NCBI RefSeq assembly: GCF_006569185.2
Contig: NZ_VIGC02000022.1
Location: forward strand, 1-64,000
Origin: Litorilinea aerophila
GTDB taxonomy: Bacteria; Chloroflexota; Anaerolineae; Caldilineales; Caldilineaceae
Reading direction: 5' to 3'
DNA length: 64,000 bases
Shown here in pieces: positions 42,604 to 52,040 of this stretch. A program made the translations under genes and the position numbers. Each line of letters begins with the position of its first letter. Position 1 is the stretch's first letter. The notes beneath the pieces are model-generated. The model made no database searches, was not told the DNA's origin, and was given only the letters and a program-made list of their open reading frames with translations.

Positions 42604-42624
42604 TTGGTGCCACGTAGCCATCCT

Positions 42625-43491
42625 CTACCCCCGGGCCCGGTCCCGGGCCAGCTTGAGGGCCTGTTTGGCATAGCTCCGGGCCAGGGCCTGGCGATACTCC
42701 TCCGAGGCGTAGATGTCCCCCATGGGATCCTGGATGGAGAGATGGGCGTCCACCGCCTGGTCGATGGTGGCGTCGTCCAGCGCCTGGCCCACCAGCGCAC
42801 CGGTGACCGCGCCTGCGTCCACCGGCTTGACCGAGACGCCGTTGAGGGCCAGCCGCGCCCCACTGCACCGGCCGCTGCCGTCCAGCTGGACGATGGCCGC
42901 CGCTCCGCAGACGGCGTACCCCGAGGCCGGGTGCTCGAACTTGAGATAGCAGGAGCCGCTGCCGGCCCCCAGGGTGCTGACCTCGATGGCCGTGAGCAAC
43001 TCACCAGGCTGGATGTCGGTGGTGAGCAGATCCACAAAGAAGTCGGCGGCCGAGACTTGCCGTTCGCCGCCCGGCCCCGTCAGGTGAAGGACGCCGTCCA
43101 ATGCCACCACCACCGCCGGCAGGTCCGAGGCCGGGTCGGCATGGACCAGGTTGCCGCCGATGGTGCCCCGGTGGCGCACCTGCCGGTCGCCGATGACCCC
43201 CGCGGCCTCGGCCAGGAGGGGGCAGTGCTGCCGCACCAGCTCCGACGAGGCGAGCTCTGCGTGGGTGGTCAGGGGGCCGATGCGCAGCCGGCCGTCAGCC
43301 AGGCTGACACCAGAGAGGCCCGGAATGCGGCCGATGTCCACCAGGGCCGCCGGCTGGGCCAGGCGCAGTTTCATGGCCGGCAGGAGGCTATGCCCCCCGG
43401 CCAGGACCTTGGCATCCGGGTTGGCCTGAAGCAGGCTCACGGCTTCCTGCACCGATGATGGACGATGATAGTCGAATTTGGCTGGGTACAT
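42625..43491 (-). CDS. coxM: molybdenum hydroxylase FAD-binding medium subunit (CoxM-like)
   Basis: 288 aa. FAD motifs AGGHSLLPAMKLR (about residues 32-44) and TIGGNLVHADPASDLPAV (about 110-127) match CoxM/XdhB medium subunits. It passes electrons from the 2Fe-2S subunit to quinone or another acceptor. The start at 43491 has GGGGAGG 6 nt upstream. It lies 44 nt after coxL and is followed by a strong terminator, so it is the last gene of coxS-coxL-coxM. The order S-L-M differs from the M-S-L of classical carboxydotrophs. Confidence 0.9.
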   Translation of the reverse strand: MYPAKFDYHRPSSVQEAVSLLQANPDAKVLAGGHSLLPAMKLRLAQPAALVDIGRIPGLSGVSLADGRLRIGPLTTHAELASSELVRQHCPLLAEAAGVIGDRQVRHRGTIGGNLVHADPASDLPAVVVALDGVLHLTGPGGERQVSAADFFVDLLTTDIQPGELLTAIEVSTLGAGSGSCYLKFEHPASGYAVCGAAAIVQLDGSGRCSGARLALNGVSVKPVDAGAVTGALVGQALDDATIDQAVDAHLSIQDPMGDIYASEEYRQALARSYAKQALKLARDRARG

Positions 43492-43535
43492 GTCAATCCT
43501 CCCCTTGGAATGGGCGATGCGGAAAGGGCATGGGC

Positions 43536-45893
43536 CTACTGGCCGCCGTTGCGATGGCAAAGGCGCCAGACCTTCTCCGGTGTGACGGGCATATCCACGT
43601 GCTCGACGCCGAAGGGCGACAGGGCATCCACCACCGCGTTGATCACCGCGGCGGGCGAGGCGATGGTGCCGGCTTCGCCCACCCCCTTCACGCCCAGGGG
43701 GTTGTGGGGACAGGGCGTCACCGTGTGCTCCGTCTCAAAGGAGGGCAGGAAGTGGGCCTTGGGCACGGCGTAGTCCATCATGGTGCCGGTGACCAGGTTG
43801 CCGCTCTCGTCGTAGACTGCGCTCTCGAAGAGGGCCTGGCCCACGCCCTGGGCGATGCCGCCGTGGATCTGGCCGTGGACGATCATGGGGTTGATCATGT
43901 TGCCCACGTCGTCCACCGCCAGGTAGCGGCGCAGCTCCACCCGGCCCGTCTCCGGGAAGACTTCCACGATGGCCACATGGGTGCCGAAGGGGAAGGTGAA
44001 GTTGGACGGGTCGTAGAAAGTGGTGGACTCCAGGGCCGGCTCGATGCCCTTGGGCAGGTTGTGGGCCAGGTAGGCCTGCAAGGCCACTTCCTGGATGGTC
44101 TTGGCCTGGTCCGGCGAGCCCTTGACGTAGAACTTGCCGTTCTCGAAGGCCAGGTCCTCCTCCGCGGCCTCCAGCAGATGGGCCGCGATCTTACGGGCCT
44201 TTTCCACCACCTTGCGCGCGCCCACCGCGATGGCGCTGCCGCCCACGGCCGCGCTGCGGCTGCCGTAGGTGCCCCAGCCGTGGGGAATCTGCGCGGTGTC
44301 GCCCTCGATGATCTCCACATCCTCGTAGGGGACGCCCAGTTCGCTGGCCACGATCTGGGCGAAGGTGGTCTTGTGCCCCTGGCCGTGGCCGGAGGAGCCG
44401 CTGTAGACCATCACCTTGCCCGTGGGCAACACCCGCACCACCGCGCTCTCCCACTGGCCGGCCTGGGCGCCCAGGGAGCCCACCACCTGGGAGGGGGCCA
44501 GGCCACAGGCTTCAATGTAGCAGGAGAAGCCGATGCCCAGATAGCGGCCCTGCTGGCGCAGCGCCGCCTGCTCCTGGCGGAACTTGTCGTAGTCGATGAT
44601 GGAGAGGGCCTTTTCCAGGGCGGCGGGATAGTTGCCGCTGTCGTACTGGAGGGCCACCTGGGTCTGGAAGGGGAACTTGTCCGGGGAGACAAAGTTGCGC
44701 CGGCGGATCTCCACCGGATCCAGGCCGGTGACCCGGGCAGCCTGGTCCATCAGCCGCTCCACCACGTAGGTGGCCTCGGGCCGGCCCGCGCCCCGGTAGG
44801 CATCCACCGGTGCGGTGGTGGTGAAGGTGCCGATGACGTGGCAGTGGATGGCCGGGATGTCGTATTCGCCGGAGAGCAGGGTGCCGTAGAGGTAGGTGGG
44901 TACGGCCGGGGCGAAGGTGGAGAGGTACGCGCCCATGGCGGCGTAGGTTTCCACCCGCAAGCCCAGGATCTTGCCGTTCTCGTCCAGGGCCATCTCCGCG
45001 GTGGTCACGTGGTCCCGGCCGTGGGCGTCGGTCAGGTAGGTTTCGGAGCGGGTGGCCGTCCACTTGACCGGCCGCCCCAGCTGCATGGAGCACCAGGACA
45101 CGATGGCTTCGTCGGGGTAGTGGTGGATCTTGCTGCCGAAGCCGCCGCCCACTTCCGGCGCGATGACCCGGATCTTGTGCTCAGGCAGGCCCAGGGAGGC
45201 CAGGGACATGAGCAGCCGGTGGATGTGGGGGTTCTGGGTGGTCATGTAGAGGGTGAGCTCGCCGGTGATGTTGTTGTAGTCGGCCAGGGCAGCCCGGGGT
45301 TCCATGGCGTTGGGGATCAGGCGGTTGTTGACCAGTTCCAGCCGGGCCACGTGGGCCGCGTTGGCGAAGGCGGCATCGGTGGCGGCCTTGTCGCCGATCT
45401 CCCAGTCGAAGGCGATGTTGCGGGGCGCCTCTTCGTGGATCTGGGGAGCGCCTTCCTGGGTGGCGGCCTTGGGGTTGACCACCGCGGGCAGGGGCTCGTA
45501 GTCCACCTGGATCAGCTCCAGGGCGTCGTAGGCGGTGTAACGGTCCTCGGCCACCACCACGGCCACGCCGTCCCCCACGTAGCGCACCGTGTCCTTGGCC
45601 AGGATGGGATGGGCGGGGGTCTTCAGGTTGGGCAGCAGCCAGCCTACCGGCACGGTGCCCGGAATGCCGCTGTCGGCCACGTCCTGGCCGGTGAAGACGG
45701 CGACGACGCCGTCCAGGGCTTTGGCGGCGGAGGTGTCGATGCTGCGGATGCGGGCGTGGCTATAAGGGCTGCGCAGGATGGCCACGTAGGCCATGTTGGG
45801 CAGTTGCAGGTCGTCGGTATACTTGGCCTTGCCGGTGATGAGGGCCGGGTCCTCCCGGCGGCGAATAGCAGCACCAATCCCTTGCTCAGTCAT
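43536..45893 (-). CDS. coxL: form II CO dehydrogenase-type molybdopterin large subunit
   Basis: 785 aa. Opening [24 protein letters not shown] is typical. The active-site loop reads AYRGAGR (about residue 365), the form II signature; form I CO dehydrogenases have AYxCSFR with the Cu-binding Cys, absent here. MPT contacts include [14 protein letters not shown]; the catalytic Glu lies in [10 protein letters not shown] (about 738). CO oxidation by form II enzymes is disputed, and other aromatic or aldehyde substrates are possible. Operon with coxS (29 nt) and coxM. Confidence 0.93.
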   Translation of the reverse strand: MTEQGIGAAIRRREDPALITGKAKYTDDLQLPNMAYVAILRSPYSHARIRSIDTSAAKALDGVVAVFTGQDVADSGIPGTVPVGWLLPNLKTPAHPILAKDTVRYVGDGVAVVVAEDRYTAYDALELIQVDYEPLPAVVNPKAATQEGAPQIHEEAPRNIAFDWEIGDKAATDAAFANAAHVARLELVNNRLIPNAMEPRAALADYNNITGELTLYMTTQNPHIHRLLMSLASLGLPEHKIRVIAPEVGGGFGSKIHHYPDEAIVSWCSMQLGRPVKWTATRSETYLTDAHGRDHVTTAEMALDENGKILGLRVETYAAMGAYLSTFAPAVPTYLYGTLLSGEYDIPAIHCHVIGTFTTTAPVDAYRGAGRPEATYVVERLMDQAARVTGLDPVEIRRRNFVSPDKFPFQTQVALQYDSGNYPAALEKALSIIDYDKFRQEQAALRQQGRYLGIGFSCYIEACGLAPSQVVGSLGAQAGQWESAVVRVLPTGKVMVYSGSSGHGQGHKTTFAQIVASELGVPYEDVEIIEGDTAQIPHGWGTYGSRSAAVGGSAIAVGARKVVEKARKIAAHLLEAAEEDLAFENGKFYVKGSPDQAKTIQEVALQAYLAHNLPKGIEPALESTTFYDPSNFTFPFGTHVAIVEVFPETGRVELRRYLAVDDVGNMINPMIVHGQIHGGIAQGVGQALFESAVYDESGNLVTGTMMDYAVPKAHFLPSFETEHTVTPCPHNPLGVKGVGEAGTIASPAAVINAVVDALSPFGVEHVDMPVTPEKVWRLCHRNGGQ

Positions 45894-45922
45894 GGTCAGT
45901 CTCTCCTCTCTCCCGTGGGCCT

Positions 45923-46405
<483 letters not shown>

Positions 46406-46654
46406 GGTGAGTATTCTCCTGTGTGAGTCCGAAAAGGATCCTGAAAACCGTGGTTGAACAGCCAGGAGGCTGGAGAACTCCACCGAAACGGGTTCGGCGT
46501 CTGATATGGAAATCGGGCTGAAAGCGGTTATCAGAAAAAAGACGAAAGCCGGTTGGGATGTGGTCAGGGCGTTGCGGGTCTGATCGTGGGGTGGGGCGGC
46601 ACTGAGGTAGGCCCCGCGAGCAGGGAGCCCCCACGGTCTACACCGACGATTCTG
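46406..46654 (-). other. coxS leader, about 245 nt
   Basis: No gene is supported. The RNA from the 46655-46683 promoter would carry an unusually long leader with short inverted repeats (for example CCACCGAAACGGGTTCGG near 46480-46497). I could not match it to a known riboswitch; a molybdenum cofactor-type element is conceivable by context only. Confidence 0.4.
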
Positions 46655-46683
46655 ATTCTAGCGCAAGCGTTGAACAGTGTCAA
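46655..46683 (-). promoter_or_regulatory. consensus sigma-70-type promoter of coxSLM
   Basis: On the minus strand a perfect TTGACA (46678-46683), a 17-nt spacer, and TAGAAT (46655-46660). It lies between coxG and coxS, so coxSLM can be expressed apart from FmdB-coxG. Confidence 0.7.
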
Positions 46684-46742
46684 TGGAGGCGAAAAATCGA
46701 GGAATACCGCCGTGCCCCGCGCGGCCACGGGGCACGGCTCTG

Positions 46743-47531
46743 TCAGTCCCGCTGGACCAGGCGCACCAGCACCGTGAAGAGGAGCATGGCCAGCGCGCCC
46801 AGCATGAAGAAGAAGACCCGTTCCTGCTTTTCCGGTGGAATGTAGTCCGAGGCCAGGTCCTGGGCCACGTCCCTGGCCACCTGGACGGCGACCCGGGTGG
46901 CCGATGGACCGGTTCCCGCGGAGGTAGAGGAGGTAGAGGTCGAAGCGTCCTTGGACGTGGACGGGGCGGACGCCTGGGCATCACCGCCCTCCGTCGCATC
47001 GCCCTCGGTCGCACTGGCCGCCTTCGCCTGGCCGCCATTCGCCGGCGCGGGCTCCGCCTCTGCAGCCGGGGCCTCTTCCGGCGGGTGGAGGCGGGCCTGG
47101 AGTTGTTCCTCCAGGGCCTGGAGCCCCTGGCGCACCAGGGAGCGCGCGGTGCTGTCCAACAGGCGCTGGCCTACGCTGGCGATGCGGCCGCCCACCTGGG
47201 CCTCCCCCGCGTACTGAAGCAGGGTCCCGCCGTCCTCGGTGTCCTGCAGCTCCAGGGTCCCTTCGCCGTTGACGAAGCCCGGCGTGCCCTGGCCGCTCAC
47301 CCGCAGGCGATAGCGCTCCTTGGGCTGGATGTCCGTCAACTCCACCTCGCCTTCAAAGCGCCCCTGGACCGGCCCCACTCGAACGTGCATGGCGGCCTTG
47401 TAGCGATTTTCGTCCACCTTTTCCAGCTTTTCACCGCCGGGCAGCGCCTTGGCCAAAACGGTGGGATCCATCAACGCGTCCCAGACCACATCCCGGGGAG
47501 CGCTGAAGGTGTGTGTGCCTTTAATTTCCAT
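46743..47531 (-). CDS. coxG: CoxG-type SRPBCC protein with C-terminal membrane anchor
   Basis: 262 aa. Residues 1-150 are the CoxG/SRPBCC fold (MEIKGTHTFSAPRDVVWDALMDPTVLAKALPG, FEGEVELTDIQPKERYRLRVSG). A low-complexity Ala/Glu/Ser/Thr linker (about 165-225) leads to a C-terminal helix VFFFMLGALAMLLFTVLVRLV, a tail anchor. CoxG recruits CO dehydrogenase to the cytoplasmic membrane in carboxydotrophs and similar proteins deliver electrons to quinone; the anchor here fits that. It lies 44 nt after the FmdB gene. Confidence 0.88.
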   Translation of the reverse strand: MEIKGTHTFSAPRDVVWDALMDPTVLAKALPGGEKLEKVDENRYKAAMHVRVGPVQGRFEGEVELTDIQPKERYRLRVSGQGTPGFVNGEGTLELQDTEDGGTLLQYAGEAQVGGRIASVGQRLLDSTARSLVRQGLQALEEQLQARLHPPEEAPAAEAEPAPANGGQAKAASATEGDATEGGDAQASAPSTSKDASTSTSSTSAGTGPSATRVAVQVARDVAQDLASDYIPPEKQERVFFFMLGALAMLLFTVLVRLVQRD

Positions 47532-47575
47532 GGTCGGCTCCTTGGGACGTTGAAACGCCGGATGGTTTCAACATC

Positions 47576-47803
47576 TTAATGGCAGCCACAGGTGCCGCCG
47601 CCACAACAGCCCCCTCCGACGCCGACCGGCTGAAGGCCCCCCTCACCGCTGGCTTTGACGCTGCTGGCGAATAAAGATAGAATGCGCTGCGAGGACTCCC
47701 GGGCACAGTGGGGACAGGCGACCGGCGCATCCGCCATGGAGGACGGGCGCAGCGACTCGAACGTGGTGTTGCATTCCGGGCAGAAATACTCGTACAGTGG
47801 CAT
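47576..47803 (-). CDS. FmdB-family zinc-ribbon protein
   Basis: 75 aa. MPLYEYFCPECNTTFESL...VACPHCARES is the FmdB regulatory-type zinc ribbon (Cys pairs near residues 8/11 and 34/37), ending in a Gly/Cys-rich tail GGGCCGGGTCGCH. FmdB proteins are small and often accompany molybdoenzyme or amide-metabolism genes. It is the first gene of the FmdB-coxG unit, with a promoter at 47863-47891. Its role is unknown. Confidence 0.88.
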   Translation of the reverse strand: MPLYEYFCPECNTTFESLRPSSMADAPVACPHCARESSQRILSLFASSVKASGEGGLQPVGVGGGCCGGGTCGCH

Positions 47804-47862
47804 GCTCAGCTCCTTGATCTGGACGGGTCGCTTACCATTGTTCAGGCCAGTGATCTGGCCCC

Positions 47863-47891
47863 ATTGTATGCGGTTGACCGGCCGACGTCAA
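47863..47891 (-). promoter_or_regulatory. sigma-70-type promoter of FmdB-coxG
   Basis: On the minus strand TTGACG (47886-47891), a 17-nt spacer and TACAAT (47863-47868), about 55 nt upstream of the FmdB gene. Confidence 0.55.
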
Positions 47892-47904
47892 GGAGGTGAC
47901 CAGG

Positions 47905-47990
47905 GGACTGGGTAATTGGGTGATTGGGTGACCAGGAGAGTATCTCGCCCAATCACCGAATCACCCGATCCCCCGATCACCGACTCCCCC
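47905..47990. repeat. GGTGATTGGGT-type degenerate inverted repeat
   Basis: Short tandem units TTGGGTGA on the left (47908-47931) face complementary CCCAATCACC/GAATCACCC units on the right (47950-47985), so the stretch can fold into an imperfect hairpin between the divergent FmdB and pseudouridine synthase genes. Confidence 0.5.
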
Positions 47991-48047
47991 CTTGTCCCTG
48001 GGTTGGATTTTCGCCGGGACGCCCGGCCTGTGGTATCTTGTTAGACA

Positions 48048-48845
48048 ATGGCAGAAGAACGATTGCAGAAGGTCATGGCGGCGGCCGGGGTAGGCAGCCG
48101 CCGGGCCTGCGAGAAATTGATAGAGGCCGGCCTGGTCCAGGTGAACGGCCAGACAGTCACCGAGCTGGGCACCAAGGTGGACCCGGAACAGGTCCAGATC
48201 ACGGTGCGGGGTCGGCCCATTTCCCTGCCCAAACGCCACGTCTACATCAAGGTCCACAAGCCCCGGGGCGTCATCAGTGACATGGGTGGCGCGACCCACG
48301 GACGGCAGACGGTGGCCGACCTGCTGCCGCCGGAGTTGCGCCGGGTCTTTCCCGTGGGCCGCCTGGATCTGAAGAGTGAGGGCCTGGTGCTGCTGACCGA
48401 CGACGGCGAGCTAGCCCACCGGTTGACCCATCCCCGCTACGAGCACGAGAAGACCTACTTCGTGCTCGTGCCAGAGCGCCCCTCGGCCGAGGCATTGACC
48501 CAGCTCCGGGAGGGTATCGATCTGCCCACCGGGCGAACCGCACCGGCCCGGGTGCGGGTGATCCCCAGGCTGCCGGCGGAGCTGCGGCTGGCCCCAGGCC
48601 CCCAAAAGGGCGTCTGGCTGGAAATGGTCCTGCGGGAAGGGAAAAAACGCCAGATCCGCCACATGACCGCCGCAGTGGGCTACCCGACCCTCCGCCTGGT
48701 GCGCTGGGCCATCGGCCCCCTGACCCTGGGCGACCTACCCGCAGGCCAGACTGCTCCCCTGAGCCGCCAGGAGGTGGCCGCGCTGCGCCAGACCATCCAG
48801 CAGGGGCAGGAAAGCCGCAAGGGCAGACGCCCCCGGCGGCGGTGA
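48048..48845 (+). CDS. RNA pseudouridine synthase (RluB/RsuA family)
   Basis: 265 aa. An N-terminal S4 RNA-binding domain (EERLQKVMAAAGVGSRRACEKLIEAGLVQVNGQ, residues 1-60) precedes the pseudouridine synthase domain. Catalytic Asp is in FPVGRLDLKSEGLVLLT, and the family motif EGKKRQIRHMTAAVG follows near the end. It isomerises a uridine in rRNA, most likely 23S (RluB-type). No ribosome-binding site precedes the ATG; a TATCTT 9 nt upstream hints at a leaderless mRNA. cmk follows. Confidence 0.92.
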   Translation: MAEERLQKVMAAAGVGSRRACEKLIEAGLVQVNGQTVTELGTKVDPEQVQITVRGRPISLPKRHVYIKVHKPRGVISDMGGATHGRQTVADLLPPELRRVFPVGRLDLKSEGLVLLTDDGELAHRLTHPRYEHEKTYFVLVPERPSAEALTQLREGIDLPTGRTAPARVRVIPRLPAELRLAPGPQKGVWLEMVLREGKKRQIRHMTAAVGYPTLRLVRWAIGPLTLGDLPAGQTAPLSRQEVAALRQTIQQGQESRKGRRPRRR

Positions 48846-48930
48846 CAGGACAGCCAGGGGCAACGAACGAGGCGGTGGCGTCGCAGGGGGGAGCTCAGCG
48901 GGCCAGGCCCAACCTGGAGAGAGAGTGGGG

Positions 48931-49740
48931 ATGGACATTCAGCCACGGGATGGAGCAGCTCCCGGCCACCAGTCAGCCGGGCCAGACGACCCACGGGTGC
49001 AGGCCTTGCGGGCCCATCTGCGCCCGGCCATTATCGCCATGGACGGGCCCGCCGCCTCGGGCAAAAGCACTGTGGGCTATCGCCTGGCCGCGCTGCTGGA
49101 CTTCCTCTTTTTTGACACCGGGGTCATGTACCGGGCGGTAACCTGGGTCGCCCTGGCCCGGGGGGTCGACATCCAGGACGCGGAAGCCGTCGGCCGCCTG
49201 GCCGAAACGGTGGAGCTGGACGTCCGCCCGCCCAGGGCAGGCGAGGAGGACGGCCGCCACTGCACCGTCCTGGCCGATGGGGAAGACATCACCTGGCAGA
49301 TCCGCGCGCCGGAGGTGGACCGCCAGGTCTCGGTGGTCTCGGCCATGGGCCGGGTCCGGCGGGCCCTCACAGTGCAGCAGCGCCGCATCGGCCAGGCCTA
49401 CGGCGCCGGCACCCAGGAGAAAGCCGGCATCGTCATGGTGGGCCGGGACATCGGCACGGTGGTCTTTCCCCAGGCCCCGCTCAAACTCTACATCGATGCC
49501 TCGGCCGAGGAGCGGGCCCGCCGCCGCCATCGGGAACTGCTCGCCCGGGGCAAGGCAGTCTCCTTCGAGGAAGTGCTGGCGGATATGGTCCGGCGGGACA
49601 GGCTGGACAGCGAGCGGGACCTTTCTCCCCTGCGGACCGCCCCCGATGCCCTGGTCATCGACACCACCGGCCTCACCCCGGACCAGGTGTTGGAGCGCAT
49701 TCTGGACCTGGCCTGCGCCCGGCTGGCGGTTAACCCATAG
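48931..49740 (+). CDS. cmk: cytidylate kinase
   Basis: 269 aa. P-loop IAMDGPAASGKSTVGYRLA (about residues 33-51), FDTGVMYRAVTW for substrate binding, and the LID-region segment GIVMVGRDIGTVVFP with RARRRHREL. It phosphorylates CMP/dCMP. An N-terminal extension of about 30 residues precedes the P-loop. ATG 48931 is preferred; GTG 48925 is possible. It lies 85 nt after the pseudouridine synthase gene, a common pairing in bacteria. Confidence 0.94.
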   Translation: MDIQPRDGAAPGHQSAGPDDPRVQALRAHLRPAIIAMDGPAASGKSTVGYRLAALLDFLFFDTGVMYRAVTWVALARGVDIQDAEAVGRLAETVELDVRPPRAGEEDGRHCTVLADGEDITWQIRAPEVDRQVSVVSAMGRVRRALTVQQRRIGQAYGAGTQEKAGIVMVGRDIGTVVFPQAPLKLYIDASAEERARRRHRELLARGKAVSFEEVLADMVRRDRLDSERDLSPLRTAPDALVIDTTGLTPDQVLERILDLACARLAVNP

Positions 49741-49806
49741 TACCAGGGGCCAGCCGGCCCCAACCCACCGACCACCGATCATCCACACCTGCCCACGGGA
49801 GGTACC

Positions 49807-50781
49807 ATGTCCGAGTCATCCCTGACCCGCGAGCAGAAGATCGAACTCTATTACTGGATGTGCCTGACCCGCATCTTTGACGACATGATGGTGGCCTACT
49901 GGAAACAGGGCAAGGGCCTGGGCGGCACCTTCAGCCAGCGAGGCCACGAGGCCATCAGCGTGGGCAGCGCCTACGCGCTGGAGCCCGACGACGTGGTGGC
50001 GCCCATGCACCGGGACCTGGGCTGCTACCTGCTGCGGGGGATCACCCCCCGGCGCATCTTTGCCAACCTGCTGGGCAAGGCCACCGGCGTCAGCCGGGGG
50101 CGGGACGCCAACCTCCACGGCATGGGCGACCTGAACCACAACATCATCGGCTACATCAGCCACCTGCCCCAGTCCCTGCCCGTCACCGTGGGCGTGGCCA
50201 TGAGCTTCCGCTACCGCAACGAGCCCCGGGTGGCCATGACCTACGTGGGGGACGGCTCCAGCAGCGCCGGCCTCTTCCACGAATCCCTGAACCTGGCCTC
50301 GGTCCACAAGGCGCCGGTGGTGGTGATTGTGGAGAACAACCAGTACGCCTACTCCACGCCCCTGCACCAGCAGATGAACATCCAGGACATCGCCATCCGG
50401 GCTGCAGGCTACGGCATCCCCGGCGTGGTGGTGGACGGCAACGACGTGGAGGCGGTCTACGCCGCCACCAAGGAGGCGGTGGACCGGGCCCGGCGGGGGG
50501 AAGGGCCGACCCTCATCGAGTGCAAGACCATGCGCATGCTGGGCCACGCCATCCATGACGGCGCCGAGTACGTCCCCCGGGAGCTGCTGGCCGAGTGGGA
50601 GGCCAAAAACCCGGTACTTCGCTTTGAACAGCGCCTGCTGGCGGAGGGTCTGGTCGACCAGGCGGAGATCGACGAGATCCGCCAGCGCTGCCAGGTGGAG
50701 GTGGCCGACGCCATCGAATTTGCCGAGCAGAGCCCCTACCCCGATCCCGAGACCCTGGAAGAAGGAGTCTACGCTCCCTGA
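49807..50781 (+). CDS. 2-oxoacid dehydrogenase E1 component, alpha subunit
   Basis: 324 aa. The thiamine-diphosphate site GDGSSSAGLFHESLNLASVHKAPVVVIVENNQYA (about residues 145-180) has the GDG...NN motif, with EAISVGSAYAL upstream and RRGEGPTLIECKT near the end. E1-alpha decarboxylates a 2-oxoacid (pyruvate, acetoin or branched-chain). GGGAGG precedes the start. The beta subunit follows after a 123-bp repeat. No E2 or E3 gene is nearby, so the substrate class remains open. Confidence 0.9.
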   Translation: MSESSLTREQKIELYYWMCLTRIFDDMMVAYWKQGKGLGGTFSQRGHEAISVGSAYALEPDDVVAPMHRDLGCYLLRGITPRRIFANLLGKATGVSRGRDANLHGMGDLNHNIIGYISHLPQSLPVTVGVAMSFRYRNEPRVAMTYVGDGSSSAGLFHESLNLASVHKAPVVVIVENNQYAYSTPLHQQMNIQDIAIRAAGYGIPGVVVDGNDVEAVYAATKEAVDRARRGEGPTLIECKTMRMLGHAIHDGAEYVPRELLAEWEAKNPVLRFEQRLLAEGLVDQAEIDEIRQRCQVEVADAIEFAEQSPYPDPETLEEGVYAP

Positions 50782-50799
50782 GGCAGGCAAGTCCCTTTT

Positions 50800-50922
50800 T
50801 GACTCTCCTGCAACAAGGGCCTTCTTTAACGCAAAGGCGCAGCAGGCGCAAAGGATTTCCAGAGAGAATCCTGGCAAAACCTGTGTTCATCTGTGGAATC
50901 TGTGATTTCTACAGCGGAGTCA
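50800..50922 (+). repeat. MITE-like dispersed repeat, copy E (123 bp) inside the E1 operon
   Basis: Ends TGACTC...CTGCA and CAGCGGAGTCA are inverted. The interior shares AACGCAAAGGCGC, AGAGAATC and TTCATCTG with copies C and D. It lies between the E1 alpha and beta genes, which are normally co-transcribed and tightly spaced. Confidence 0.68.
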
Positions 50923-50936
50923 TTTCGGAGAGGAAG

Positions 50937-51980
50937 ATGAAGACAGCCGTTGCAACGGAGGCCCACGTGGCCACAGCCGACCAGGCCGATGCCCCGGCAG
51001 CCGTCCGGGAGATGACCTACCTGGCTGCCATCCGGGAAGCCCTGCAGGAGGAGATGCGCCGGGACCCCAACGTGCTGATCCTGGGCGAGGATGTGGGGGG
51101 CACTTTCGGTGGCGCCTTCAAGGTGACCCAGGGCTTTGCCGAGGAGTTTGGCGACCGCCGGGTGATGAACATGCCCCTGGCAGAGCTGGCCTTTGTCAGC
51201 GCGGCCACCGGCATGGCCCTCATGGGCCTGCGGCCGGTGGTGGAGATCCAGTTCGCCGACTTCATCACCACCGCCTTCGACAGCATTGTCCAGTTCGCCG
51301 CCACCAACTACTACCGCTGGCAGGCTCCGGTGCCCTGGGTCATCCGCGCGCCGGCGGACGGCGGCATCCGCTCCGGTCCTTTCCACAGCCAGAACCCGGA
51401 AGCGTGGTTCGTCCACACGCCGGGGCTGAAGGTGGTGGCGCCGGGCACGCCCGCCGACGCCAAAGGGCTGCTCATCGCCGCCATTCGGGACAACAACCCG
51501 GTCATCTACCTGGAGAGCAAGACCCTCTACCGCAGCCTGAAGGGGCCCGTGCCGGCCGGCGAGTACGTGGTGCCCATCGGCCAGGCCCGCCTGGCCCGGG
51601 AGGGGGAACACCTCTCCATCATCACCTACGGCACCCAGCTCCGGGAATCCCTGGCCGCGGCAGAACGGCTGGCTCAGGAGGGCATCGAGGCCGAGGTGCT
51701 GGACCTGCGCACCCTCAAGCCCCTGGACCGGGAGGCCATTCTCCAGACCGTGCGCAAGACGGGCAAGATCCTGATCGTCCACTCGGCCAACCGCCTGGCC
51801 GGCGTGGGGGCAGAGCTGGCCGCGCAGATCGCGGAGGACGCCTTTGAGTGGCTGGACGCGCCCATTCGGCGTCTGGGCGGGGCAGACACACCCATCCCCT
51901 TCAGCCCGCCCCTGGAGGACGCCTATCGCCCTGACGCGGAAAAGATCTACCGCCTGGCCAGGGAGCTGGCAGCGTATTAG
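50937..51980 (+). CDS. 2-oxoacid dehydrogenase E1 component, beta subunit
   Basis: 347 aa. MTYLAAIREALQEEMRRDPNVLILGEDVG is the E1-beta opening; VMNMPLAELAFVSAATGMALMGLRPVVEIQFADF, FHSQNPEAWFVHTPGLKVVAPGTPADAKGLL and YRLARELA follow in family order. ATG 50937 is preceded by GGAGAGGAAG; upstream in-frame sequence is repeat DNA and not part of the protein. It forms the alpha2beta2 E1 with the preceding gene. The N-terminal 22 residues (AVATEAHVATADQADAPAA) are an Ala-rich extension. Confidence 0.92.
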   Translation: MKTAVATEAHVATADQADAPAAVREMTYLAAIREALQEEMRRDPNVLILGEDVGGTFGGAFKVTQGFAEEFGDRRVMNMPLAELAFVSAATGMALMGLRPVVEIQFADFITTAFDSIVQFAATNYYRWQAPVPWVIRAPADGGIRSGPFHSQNPEAWFVHTPGLKVVAPGTPADAKGLLIAAIRDNNPVIYLESKTLYRSLKGPVPAGEYVVPIGQARLAREGEHLSIITYGTQLRESLAAAERLAQEGIEAEVLDLRTLKPLDREAILQTVRKTGKILIVHSANRLAGVGAELAAQIAEDAFEWLDAPIRRLGGADTPIPFSPPLEDAYRPDAEKIYRLARELAAY

Positions 51981-52040
51981 CGGATCGCCCCCCTTGCACA
52001 ACCCACCCCATTCACCATCCTGGAGCCACCGGGAAGCCCC

